Shown: in pieces, positions 45,164-53,345 of the stretch
Layout: each line of letters starts with the position of its first letter
Numbering within the stretch: the stretch's first letter is position 1
Source: Streptomyces tropicalis
GTDB taxonomy: Bacteria; Actinomycetota; Actinomycetes; Streptomycetales; Streptomycetaceae
Reading direction: 5' to 3'
Length of the DNA stretch: 64,000 bases
Assembly: GCF_029269835.1 (NCBI RefSeq)
Contig: NZ_JARJBB010000007.1
Span: 62,001-126,000 of the forward strand
The notes under the pieces: generated by a model
Told to the model about the DNA's origin: nothing
Databases searched by the model: none
The model's input: only the letters and a program-made list of their open reading frames with translations
Program-made: the position numbers and the translations under genes

Positions 45164-45832
45164 TCAGGGGGTGCTGTCGCTGAGCCAGTACGGGTCCCAG
45201 CGGTGCCGGTGTGGCCGGGTGACCTGGTGCATGCGCAGGCCGCGGGGCCTGCGGTCGCCGGCGCGGGGCGGGTCGATGAGCCAGTCGAGCACAGGACCAG
45301 GAACGTGGCCGGGAGCGTCGAGGTCTGCCAGCAGGGCATCCGGGCCGTACTGGTCATAGGGCGGTGGCAGGGGCAGACCAGCGGCGGTGGAATCGTCGAT
45401 GATGCGGCGGCAGCGACCCTGCCCCCACCAGGAGTCGGTGTAGCTGGTGGAGTCTCCGATGCTCATCAGAATCAACGTGGTCTCGGCGCCGAGTACTTCG
45501 TGGTCGAGCTGGCGCCAGCGGTCGAGTTCTGCGGTGACAGTGGCGGCTACGTCCCCCCAGCCCGGCCCGAACAGGGAATGGACCGGGGTGCCGTCGGCAA
45601 GGGCCCACTGCGGATCCATCAGGGCGTCCTTGATGCTGTCCCAGTCGATACCCTCGACGGGGCAGATGTGCTGCTGAGTGATGCGGGTGACGGCGATGTT
45701 GACCCGGGCCATCAGCACGTCGGTGTCCAGATGATGATCTTCCACCGCAGTGTTGTTGCGCCAGCACCAAGCGGCCACGCCCAGCGCGGCCGCGTCCGGC
45801 ACGATGTCGGGCGCGACGTCCCGGCCGTCCAT
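45164..45832 (-). CDS. Hypothetical protein
   Basis: A 222-residue protein of no recognised family. Features: DAAALGVAAWCWRNNTAVED at the N-terminus, a helix MARVNIAVTRITQQ, Trp- and Asp-rich middle (VEGIDWDSIKDALMDPQWAL), GDSTSYTDSWWGQGRCRRII, and a basic His/Arg/Trp-rich end. No signal or membrane segment. The ATG at 45832 is chosen because the upstream part of the frame reads as antisense-like Arg/Gly/Pro sequence. It converges on the PD-(D/E)XK gene with 91 bases between stops. Confidence 0.6.
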   Translation of the reverse strand: MDGRDVAPDIVPDAAALGVAAWCWRNNTAVEDHHLDTDVLMARVNIAVTRITQQHICPVEGIDWDSIKDALMDPQWALADGTPVHSLFGPGWGDVAATVTAELDRWRQLDHEVLGAETTLILMSIGDSTSYTDSWWGQGRCRRIIDDSTAAGLPLPPPYDQYGPDALLADLDAPGHVPGPVLDWLIDPPRAGDRRPRGLRMHQVTRPHRHRWDPYWLSDSTP

Positions 45833-46186
45833 ACCGACCAGCCCTGGCCGTGGGGGATGTCGCCCCGCCCTCACCTGGCTTTTGGCTCGTGTCCGGCCAC
45901 TTCTGGGGGCCAGGTCAGCCTGCCCGGTGCGTCGCCACCCTTCCTGTCCTCGCGAGGCTACGGGATCACCGGAACGCACCGTGCCGCCGCGGCCAGGCCG
46001 GAGCTGCGAGCGATGCTCCCGTCACTGAACTGAGCAACACCCGGCAGGTAGACAATCTCTGCGGCTGCGCCCTGAGCGCCGGTTCGCGGCAGCTCCGCGG
46101 ATCTCCCCGCCCGTCTCTCGCCGCGGTCGCAGAGTGAGCGAGGACGCAGCGTTTAAGGAATGTGCACGCACGCCGAAATTGATCCA
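45833..46186. other. Intergenic stretch after the STAND gene
   Basis: It lies between the stop of the large STAND NTPase and the start of the hypothetical gene. No gene, repeat or obvious hairpin is seen. Confidence 0.5.
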
Positions 46187-49100
46187 TCAGTGCTGCTTGG
46201 TGTGGCGCCAGATGTTCTGGTGGTCCTGGTAGAGCTCCCGCAGAGCACCGGACGGCTTTTCGGGCCAGGCGGTTTTGATGGCCCGCTCTCCCCAGCAGAA
46301 GGTGACGATCGCACGACTGGCCGCGTAGCGTCGCAGGAGGTCGGCGCGTAGGTACAGCAGTTGGCCCTTGTATCCGGAAGGGGCTGCGAAAGACCGCGCG
46401 GCCAGTGCGCCGCTGGCCTCGCACTGGTCGAAGCCTGCCGGAAGAGCACGCAGGTCGAAGGCTTTTGAGAAGAGCCAGCTGGGGACGTAGGCGGTCGTCT
46501 GGTTCTGGCTGCTGTGGTGGGGTTCCCAGGCAAATTGATGGGCCAGCCTCTCGAAGCGGAGGTCAGGCCGGTTGTAGCTCAGCGTGCCGCTGTAAAGGTT
46601 TTCTATCAGGTCCAGTCCCGGCTCGGGCGCAGCGAATCGGGTGTGCCACGGGATCTCACCGGCGAAGAGGTAGTACTCGGCCGGCAGGTTGATCACGTCC
46701 CGTCCCGGGTGGGGCAAGGCATGGAAGGCATCCAGGAATCCGGTCAGGTTCTCCTGGTTGACGAGGACGGTGTTGAACAGGCCGAACGTGTCGCGTCCGG
46801 TGGTCACGTCCTCGGTGTCGATCTCTGCATGGACGAGAAGCCATGGCCCTTCGACCTCGTCGAGGATGTGGGGGGCAAGGAAGTCGTCCGGCACGTCGAC
46901 GGTTCCGTGGCGCAGCCATTCGAGGTCGTCAGCCGGTGTCCGCGGTGTCCACGTGCCGAGCGGGACCGGGGCGGGCTGCAGGGGCTGCGGGAAGGTCGGG
47001 TCGATGTCTACTTCGAGGTCCTCGGGTGGCTGGCCGCGGTCGGCCAGTATGCCCGCCACGGTGTTGAAACCGATCCAGCCGTATTTCTTGCCGTACCGGT
47101 CGATACGCCCACCTGAAGGGTGCCGCTGCCGAGAGAGTGTTGAGGTGATGCGGCGTTCCACCTCTTCGAACAGGTCTGGGCGCCACCCGAGCGCGTGGAC
47201 CACGGCGAGGACGAGGGCTGTAGCCTCCTGGTGCCCGGGGTGGGAGTCGTCGTAGTTCTGTCGGTCCCGGAACAGACGCCCAAGAGTGTAGTTACCGAAG
47301 TCCATGCCAATCGTCTGGCGAACCTCCTCCCGGCGCGGATCACCGTCAACAAGCGGACTGATCTCCAGTGCGGCAGTGAACTTCAACGGCAGTTCGGCTT
47401 CAGCGGGAATCGTTTCGGGATAGTGGCGATGGGCGAAGTCGAACGTTGAGGAGATGTAGTAGCGGATCAGCGCGTGGCAGGTGGGGTGGGTGGCCTCGGG
47501 CCCAGTGAAGGCGTTGAGCAGCCCCGTCAGGTAGGCGGGCAGGGCGACTTTCAGGTCCGCATCGTGCAGCTGACAGGCCGTCGCGACGCCGTAGGAGGCA
47601 GCAACCATGCGTTCTGCGACGTAGGCGTCGTTGACGGCGATCGCTTCCAGGGACAGGGTGAACAGGCCGCCCATGTTGTGGCGGCCATACCAGTACAGGG
47701 CCGCCGTGGCGGCGTCACGAAGGTCGCGGTTGGTGCTCGTCAGCGTCCACATCAGCCACCGGGCTCGCAGCTGGTCGGCCGTGGTGCGCTGGGGATCCGC
47801 GCGCCAGCGTGTGGCCAGGGCGGTCGCGTCGGCGAGGAGGGGGCGGCTGCGGGCGCGTAGCCACTCGCTCCAGCGCAGGTCGCGGTCGGCCACTGATCGA
47901 GCACGCAGAATCCGGTCGAGGAAGTTGGCGTCGAGAGGGTGGCCAGGGGCTGCTCGGGTGCTGTAGAGCCGCTGGAAAATGTCGTCTCGTCCACCGCGGA
48001 GATCGTCGCTGTGCGTGGCGAGGGCCTGAACCGTTGCGGAGTCGAGGTGGGCTGCCTCGAGCCCTGCGGCGTGCAGGAGAGCAGGCAGCCGAAGGGGTTC
48101 GGGAACGGCCTGCCACAGTTGCCCGGCGCCGGCGCGGGGCATGACGCCTGCCAAGGCCTGGAAGATGTCGGCGGCGAGAGGGTGCCGTACGTCTGACCTG
48201 CCGGTGAAGAGGGCCGTGGCAGCGTCCTGGCTCAGCAACCGCACGATGCCCCTGCCATGAGCGCGTACAAAGCTGGTGGCGATGACGTGACCCGCCATGA
48301 GGTCATATACAAACGACCAGGTCGCTCCGCCCGTGCCGTCGGGGTGACGCAGGAGAACACCTTCGTGTTCGAGGGCGGCGAGAAGGCTCTCCTGCCAGCG
48401 GCGCTGGGTGTCCTGGCACAGCTGCCTCGCCTGGGCGTCGGGAAGATCTCGTCCCCGGTCTTCCCACAGGGCATTTCCGAGCGCATCGAGTGCCTGGTTG
48501 ACATCGTTGGGGTGGATGGACGGGATGAGCTCGTAAACGCGGCGAGCCACGGAGGCGAGGTATCCACTGAAGATGCCGGTCAGGGAACTGGGCAGGCCGG
48601 CGGCGCTGACAGGGTGCCTGCGGTCGCGGTTGGCCATGGAGCAGTAGATCTTCAGTGTTAGCGGGTGGCTGAGAAGTTCGCGCGGCAGGCCGGTCCCGGC
48701 TGGTTCGATCTTGTAGTGGGAGAAGTAACGGGCGATGGCCTCGTCGAGATCTTCCTCGAACCCGTCGAGCTTGAGGATGTCGTTCACGTCGGCAGGTATC
48801 GCGTCTTCGAGGAATGCCTCGCGGACCGTGCACACCACGAGCACGGACGGGTATCGCCTGAGGGTTACCTGCAAGCTGCGCAGCAACGGCGGCCACAGGG
48901 TTGGGCTTTCCGCCTCGTTCAGGCCGTCGATGACGATGGGTAGGCGGCATCCGGCGCGCTGCGCGGCCGCGTCGACGGCGGCAAGGAGTTCCTCGAAGGA
49001 GGCCAGTGGCCTGCCTGCGGCCGTGAACTGGCCGGCGAGATCGTCGAGGGTCTGGCGGATGCTCAGGCGCCTGCCGTAGAGCAGGACACCTGCGGGGCGT

Positions 49101-50143
49101 GCCGTTGTCGGCGCGGTGAGGGTCGCTGACAGTTGGGTCTTGCCGAATCCGGCGTCGCCGGTGACCACCGCGAGCTGGGTCGACAGATGACCTGTGACGT
49201 GATGGGCGAGGGCCACGGCGTCGCGGATGTGCGCGATCAGATTGGTCAGCGGCAGGGCGGCGGGGTGTCGTAGCGCACGCAGCCGCCGGAGCACGGCGTG
49301 CTGCGTACCGGGCGCCTGGAGCACGGTGCGGTCTGTGGCGCCCAGCAGTGGGGAGGGTCGGCTGTCGGTGATCTGCTGATGCGCCTCGTGCAGGACGGCA
49401 ACGACGTCATGTCCCGTTGCGACGATCGCGGCGGTCTGCTCTGCCAGGGGGCTTGGCAGCGTCGTGGCGGCGGGGTCGAGGGCTGCTTCGAAGCGGGCGA
49501 TATTGCCGCTGGCGTCGCCCAGGTCGTCCCACGCATCGGGTTCGGCGAGCATCCGCCGAAGCCGGTGTTCGGCGGCCGAGGTCTGATGCACCTCGGGGAT
49601 CCAGCGTTCGCCGGCCTCGGCAGCGGCCCGCGCATGCTGTTCGGCGAGACGCTCCGGGGTCAAGACGAGGGAGCCGAAGTAAGCCTCCCGCAACAGCACC
49701 GCCTCGCCGACAAGCAGATGACCTAGATCGACCTCCGTGGCCAGATGCAGCGTCATCCGGGTGGACTGGCCGTAGGACCATTCCTGGTCACCGGCGGTGA
49801 GAGGGTGCCGGGTCCACAGAACGAAGTCCGTGATATCCGGAAAGTACTTCTCGGTTTTCTTGAGGGAGTCCTCGACATCTTCGCGGCGCCCCTTGCCGAT
49901 AGCGCGGCCCGGCTGGATGTCCCACCACTTGGTCTGCCATCCAAAACAGCGGCCGGGGTCGCCGAGCGGGCATCCCGGCTCGTCGATGTAGAGGTGGAAC
50001 TCGACTCCGGGCTGCTGGGCCAGGGCGATGAAGCGGCCGAAGCGGGCGTAGGCGTGAGCAACGGCCCCCCGGCACAGCAGCTCGAAGTTGTCCCGAGGGC
50101 TGCCGGGCAGCACGGCGAACTTCTCCCAGTCCAGCGGAATCAT
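46187..50143 (-). CDS. Nuclease-STAND NTPase, AVAST/Avs-like defence protein
   Basis: A 1,318-residue protein in three parts. The N-terminus looks like a PD-(D/E)XK/Mrr-type effector: NFELLCRGAV, then GVEFHLYIDEPGC, then CFGWQTKWW with the Gln70-x-Lys72 variant active site. The NTPase has Walker A TGDAGFGKTQ near 330, Walker B RLPIVIDGLNEAES near 405 (typical STAND/NACHT form), and SHPLTLKIYC further on. The last 800 residues are helical and repeat-like, the expected sensor part. This layout is that of AVAST proteins, which bind a phage protein and then cut DNA. It is the last gene of an operon with overlapping starts; a TTG at 50161 overlapping the previous stop (TTGA) is an alternative to the ATG at 50143. 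Confidence 0.82.
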   Translation of the reverse strand: MIPLDWEKFAVLPGSPRDNFELLCRGAVAHAYARFGRFIALAQQPGVEFHLYIDEPGCPLGDPGRCFGWQTKWWDIQPGRAIGKGRREDVEDSLKKTEKYFPDITDFVLWTRHPLTAGDQEWSYGQSTRMTLHLATEVDLGHLLVGEAVLLREAYFGSLVLTPERLAEQHARAAAEAGERWIPEVHQTSAAEHRLRRMLAEPDAWDDLGDASGNIARFEAALDPAATTLPSPLAEQTAAIVATGHDVVAVLHEAHQQITDSRPSPLLGATDRTVLQAPGTQHAVLRRLRALRHPAALPLTNLIAHIRDAVALAHHVTGHLSTQLAVVTGDAGFGKTQLSATLTAPTTARPAGVLLYGRRLSIRQTLDDLAGQFTAAGRPLASFEELLAAVDAAAQRAGCRLPIVIDGLNEAESPTLWPPLLRSLQVTLRRYPSVLVVCTVREAFLEDAIPADVNDILKLDGFEEDLDEAIARYFSHYKIEPAGTGLPRELLSHPLTLKIYCSMANRDRRHPVSAAGLPSSLTGIFSGYLASVARRVYELIPSIHPNDVNQALDALGNALWEDRGRDLPDAQARQLCQDTQRRWQESLLAALEHEGVLLRHPDGTGGATWSFVYDLMAGHVIATSFVRAHGRGIVRLLSQDAATALFTGRSDVRHPLAADIFQALAGVMPRAGAGQLWQAVPEPLRLPALLHAAGLEAAHLDSATVQALATHSDDLRGGRDDIFQRLYSTRAAPGHPLDANFLDRILRARSVADRDLRWSEWLRARSRPLLADATALATRWRADPQRTTADQLRARWLMWTLTSTNRDLRDAATAALYWYGRHNMGGLFTLSLEAIAVNDAYVAERMVAASYGVATACQLHDADLKVALPAYLTGLLNAFTGPEATHPTCHALIRYYISSTFDFAHRHYPETIPAEAELPLKFTAALEISPLVDGDPRREEVRQTIGMDFGNYTLGRLFRDRQNYDDSHPGHQEATALVLAVVHALGWRPDLFEEVERRITSTLSRQRHPSGGRIDRYGKKYGWIGFNTVAGILADRGQPPEDLEVDIDPTFPQPLQPAPVPLGTWTPRTPADDLEWLRHGTVDVPDDFLAPHILDEVEGPWLLVHAEIDTEDVTTGRDTFGLFNTVLVNQENLTGFLDAFHALPHPGRDVINLPAEYYLFAGEIPWHTRFAAPEPGLDLIENLYSGTLSYNRPDLRFERLAHQFAWEPHHSSQNQTTAYVPSWLFSKAFDLRALPAGFDQCEASGALAARSFAAPSGYKGQLLYLRADLLRRYAASRAIVTFCWGERAIKTAWPEKPSGALRELYQDHQNIWRHTKQH

Positions 50144-50157
50144 CGACTCGTTCGTCC

Positions 50158-50568
50158 TCAATCTCCTCGGCCGTGCCCGGTGCCGGGATAGTCGTGTGCG
50201 GAGTACACCTCGATGCGCGCCCCCTTGTCGAGGAGGACTTTCAGCAGCGCCTGGACGTCGTTCTCGTCGGTGGTCACCACGACGGAGTCGCCATCGCGCT
50301 GCAGGGTGAGGTCATACAGGAACTGCTCGAGTTCGCGCGGACCGATGCTGTGGATGTTGAGGTCACTGAGGAGTTTGAGGACTTCATCGCTGTAGCGGTC
50401 GCTTGGCTCGCCGATGATCAGGCGGCCAGCTTCTTCCTCCGCCTGCAGGGCCCTCGTCAGCTCTTTGATGAGGGCGTGCGCTCGTTCGGCGCTGGTGACA
50501 TCCTTGAACCGGCCGATCATGACGAGGTTCATGGAATGCTCGGTGCCGTACCCGTACCAGACCTTCAT
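50158..50568 (-). CDS. DUF6375-like small protein
   Basis: A 136-residue cytosolic protein. It begins MKVWYGYGTEHSMNLVMIGR and continues FKDVTSAERAHALIKELTRA, then IIGEPSDRYSDEVLKLLSDL, GPRELEQFLYDLTLQRDGDS, VVVTTDENDVQALLKVLLDK and GARIEVYSAHDY. This matches what I remember of DUF6375, a small family of unknown function; the pattern is ferredoxin-like alpha/beta. It overlaps the upstream radical SAM gene by 4 bases (ATGA), and its stop overlaps the TTG of the STAND gene, so it is made together with both. It may be an accessory or the substrate of the radical SAM enzyme (inference). Confidence 0.7.
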   Translation of the reverse strand: MKVWYGYGTEHSMNLVMIGRFKDVTSAERAHALIKELTRALQAEEEAGRLIIGEPSDRYSDEVLKLLSDLNIHSIGPRELEQFLYDLTLQRDGDSVVVTTDENDVQALLKVLLDKGARIEVYSAHDYPGTGHGRGD

Positions 50569-51494
50569 GCGACATCTTTCTGCTGCAGACGCTCGAGCGC
50601 GGCGAGGACGCCACGTTCGTCGACCGGCTCACCGGTCGAGTGATAGGAGGATCGCCGGAGCGTCCCTGAGGCGTCGATGTGTGCATACGTGCGCAGTCCC
50701 GTCTCGCTCGGCAGCGGCTGAGCGATCGGCAATGAGCCGCTGTCGCCCGCTCCGAGGGTGAGGGCGACGGGACCGCGGTAGTCGGTGATCCATTGGTGCA
50801 ACGCGGCGACGACGTTCGGGCTGCTTCCCGGACGGCCCCGTGCCGGACGCTCAGGCAGCAGCAGGAGTTCCTCTGCTCCGGTCGTGGCGGCCAGGTCGGA
50901 GACGGCGTCGAGGTCCGGCAACGTCCGCAGATTCACCACGCAGTTGAGCCCGAACCGGAACGCTCGCCCGATCCAGGTAAGCCGCTGAACAAGCTCGACG
51001 AAGGGGCGGCCGCGCAGTTCCTCGTAGATGGGGCCGACTCCGTCGACGCTGACGCGGACGAAGTTGACCGCTCCGGCCAGCGCGTCGATCAGACGGGGTG
51101 TGAAGCGGTGCGCGTGAGTTGTCATGGTCACCGCAAGGCTAGTGTGCTCGGCGACGTGACGGCACACCTGGGGAAGGCGGCGGTAAAGGGTTGGTTCTCC
51201 GCCTCCAAACCCGATGCCGAGGCAGCCTTCCGCGTTCAGCTCGTCGGCCCATGCGCATAGCCGGTCGGCATCCAGCATGGCGGCGGCCTTGGGTGCGTAG
51301 CAGAACGGACACGCCAGATCGCAGGCGTTGGTCAGGGCGATCGACACCTGGCGGGGGGCACGGGTCCACTGCGTCTCGGGGACGTCGACCTCATCGAAGA
51401 GCACGTTCAGACCGGTGCGGCGGTCGAAGAGGTGAATCCCGTCGGGGCCGACACGACGTTTCACCGGCAGCCCCGCATCACTCGCGTCTCCCAT
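50565..51494 (-). CDS. Radical SAM protein heading the STAND operon
   Basis: A 309-residue radical SAM enzyme. The 4Fe-4S motif is C58xxxC62xxC65 (LTNACDLACPFCYAPKA), followed by the SAM-binding GGGEPT at 98-103, TTHAHRF and VRVSVDG. It resembles the MoaA/SPASM branch that modifies peptides, though no extra C-terminal SPASM cysteines are seen. The N-terminus (VKRRVGPDGIHLFDRRTGLN) forms a beta hairpin module. It is not viperin-like (no CNYxCxFC block). The gene is the first of three overlapping genes, suggesting it activates or modifies a component of the defence system. The ATG at 51494 has no strong ribosome site. Confidence 0.88.
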   Translation of the reverse strand: MGDASDAGLPVKRRVGPDGIHLFDRRTGLNVLFDEVDVPETQWTRAPRQVSIALTNACDLACPFCYAPKAAAMLDADRLCAWADELNAEGCLGIGFGGGEPTLYRRLPQVCRHVAEHTSLAVTMTTHAHRFTPRLIDALAGAVNFVRVSVDGVGPIYEELRGRPFVELVQRLTWIGRAFRFGLNCVVNLRTLPDLDAVSDLAATTGAEELLLLPERPARGRPGSSPNVVAALHQWITDYRGPVALTLGAGDSGSLPIAQPLPSETGLRTYAHIDASGTLRRSSYHSTGEPVDERGVLAALERLQQKDVA

Positions 51495-51864
51495 CTACGT
51501 TTTCGTCCCAAAGTATGGCAGGGCGCAACAGGCCCAGTCATCCAGTTCCTCACCAGTCGCTGCAGGACGACGTGGCGGGCGGAGGTGCTACCGCCGAGCG
51601 GGGCTGGGCATGGGACAGGGGGAACGCAGACAGCGTCACACCGTCGCCTCGGCCGAAGCGTGAGGGCACTGCTGCTCCCTTTGTGGGCCGCCGCTCTGCC
51701 ACCACAACAGCACCGGCGCCGCCGGTGCTCTCTTCAGATCCCTGAGGTAGGCGCAGCCGCCGTCCGACGGGCTGGGCGAAACAAAGGGAACCTGACCGGA
51801 CCGCATCGTTCTGCACAGAAGCGGTCCTGGTGGGCGTGGTGGGTCGGGACCGGGGGCGGCCGTG
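51495..51864. other. Intergenic stretch with a hairpin
   Basis: No gene. It should hold the promoter of the radical SAM operon. The hairpin at 51710-51728 is the only clear structure. Confidence 0.5.
51710..51728 (-). terminator. Hairpin after the coiled-coil membrane protein gene
   Basis: GCACCGGC-GCC-GCCGGTGC, an 8-bp perfect stem with a 3-base loop, 137 bases beyond the stop at 51865 and upstream of the radical SAM operon. Confidence 0.55.
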
Positions 51865-52794
51865 TCAGTCGCCCCCGGGCGCATGCAGTGGGCTGGGTCC
51901 GGGTGGGGCGCCATTGGACTGCGGTGTGCCTGCAGACTGGGCGGGCAGGGACGCGGCCAGGGAGGCAGCAGGCGCGGCGTTCACGACGAGGTAGGCGGCG
52001 TCCAGGAAGGCTTCGAGGTGGTCCTGCATGCGCCGGACGGAGTCCTGCCAGTCCCTGAGGTTCTCGCAACGCCTGTTCTGCTGAGCGGCGCGAATACGCT
52101 CGTCAGAGTAGTTGAGGTACTCGTTCATGACCAGGCTGAGGTTCTGGGCATGCCTGGCCACGTCGCGCGGGCCCGCGAGCCGGACCACTTGTGCCTGCTG
52201 GAAGGCCGCCTCGTACAGGGTGTGGATATGCTCCTGGGTCGCGGTCAGACGGCTCAGCTCGCTGGGCTGCAGTGATCCGCCGGCGACCGGGGAAGTGCCG
52301 CTGAGTAGGCGGGCCAGCGCAGCGACGGTGTCTCGCAGCCTTTCGGCTGCCGTGACGTAGTCGACGTAGGTCTTCTGTCGCGCTTCAAGACGCCATTGCT
52401 CGCGTTCGGCGTGTCGCTGTTCGAATTCCCGCTGCCGCTGGGCGTCGATGTCCAGGCGGCCGCGTTCTGCCTGGGCTTCCAGCGCAGCGAGACTGTCGCG
52501 TTGTTGGGCCTGGAGCTGCTCGCTGTGCTGTCTGAGTTGCGCTTGCACTTGGGTGGTGTGCTGTTCGCGCTGAGCATCGAGCTGCTTGTCGAGCATGGCT
52601 TCCTGCCGTTCCAACTGCTGTTTGAGTTGTTTGCGGCTGGACCGGTTGTTGAGAACCGCGACAACGGACGAGACAATGCCGGCACCGATGGCTCCGATGC
52701 CCGCTCCCAGTGCCGTTCCCCACCACGGAGCGGTTGTGGTAGGCACGGCACCGCCTGCCGCGAGGATGGCGTGTTGCGTGTGGATGGCGAGCAT
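51865..52794 (-). CDS. Membrane-anchored coiled-coil protein
   Basis: A 309-residue protein. Residues about 24-48 (WGTALGAGIGAIGAGIVSSV) form a Gly-rich membrane helix. Residues about 50-145 are an almost continuous coiled coil (RKQLKQQLERQEAMLDKQLD, AQLRQHSEQLQAQQRDSLAA). The second half is helical (YVDYVTAAERLRDTVAALAR, HAQNLSLVMNEYLNYSDERI) with a Pro/Gly-rich tail. This build, one membrane helix plus coiled coil plus helical bundle, recurs near actinobacterial conflict genes but has no assigned role. It lies between the STAND operon and the trypsin-NACHT pair and could belong to either. Confidence 0.7.
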   Translation of the reverse strand: MLAIHTQHAILAAGGAVPTTTAPWWGTALGAGIGAIGAGIVSSVVAVLNNRSSRKQLKQQLERQEAMLDKQLDAQREQHTTQVQAQLRQHSEQLQAQQRDSLAALEAQAERGRLDIDAQRQREFEQRHAEREQWRLEARQKTYVDYVTAAERLRDTVAALARLLSGTSPVAGGSLQPSELSRLTATQEHIHTLYEAAFQQAQVVRLAGPRDVARHAQNLSLVMNEYLNYSDERIRAAQQNRRCENLRDWQDSVRRMQDHLEAFLDAAYLVVNAAPAASLAASLPAQSAGTPQSNGAPPGPSPLHAPGGD

Positions 52795-53027
52795 GCGCGT
52801 CAGTTTGCCTCAACTGCAGGGCTGGTGTGGTCGTTCCGGGTAGGTGCCGTGATGTCAGAGATTGTTTGGAGGTATGGGCGGTACTCCATTTTTGATCTTG
52901 AAGAGATCGATTCTTCAGATCACGTCCCACTGCAGTCCACTTTTTCAACAGATCTGCCGCATCCGGGCGTTACGAGGCCCTACGCTTCGTCGCACGCAGG
53001 CGACCGCGCCTTGATCGGGGAGTGTGC

Positions 53028-53345
53028 ATGTCACCGGAGTCGACACAGCCTGGCGGGGTGAGTCTTTCCGCGGCCGTCGCAGGAGTCCGCCACGCGCTCA
53101 CGAAAGCCCTCTCGGATGCCGGGGATCAGCAGGTCCGCTTCGGGGTGTCCGGCCTGGATCTGGAGTTTCACGTCGAAGTCTTGCCCGGTGCGTCTGAGGA
53201 CGATCCGGCAGCGCTGCGCGTCATCCAGTCCACCGCCGACCCGGCCACGGGACATCGCATCAAACTGTCCCTGCGGCCGGTGCACGTGAACAACAACAGA
53301 CTAGATGAGTTGTTCATCGGCGAATTCACCCAGGATCCTTCATGA
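53028..53345 (+). CDS. Trypco2 domain protein (trypsin co-occurring domain)
   Basis: A 105-residue protein with the Trypco2 pattern: VSLSAAVAGVRHALTKALSD (the helical start with conserved L and R), VRFGVSGLDLEFHVEVLP (the paired strands) and a last strand region IKLSLRPVHV. In known genomes this small domain accompanies trypsin-NTPase proteins and is thought to regulate them. The ATG at 53028 has GGGGAG 5 bases upstream; a GTG at 53022 is less likely. Its TGA overlaps the next ATG by 4 bases, so it is coupled to the trypsin-NACHT gene. Confidence 0.85.
   Translation: MSPESTQPGGVSLSAAVAGVRHALTKALSDAGDQQVRFGVSGLDLEFHVEVLPGASEDDPAALRVIQSTADPATGHRIKLSLRPVHVNNNRLDELFIGEFTQDPS

Noticed and set aside
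50565..51494. Prokaryotic viperin
   Set aside because: The cysteine motif is CDLACPFC and flanking viperin-specific blocks are absent; the protein fits the general MoaA-like radical SAM group.
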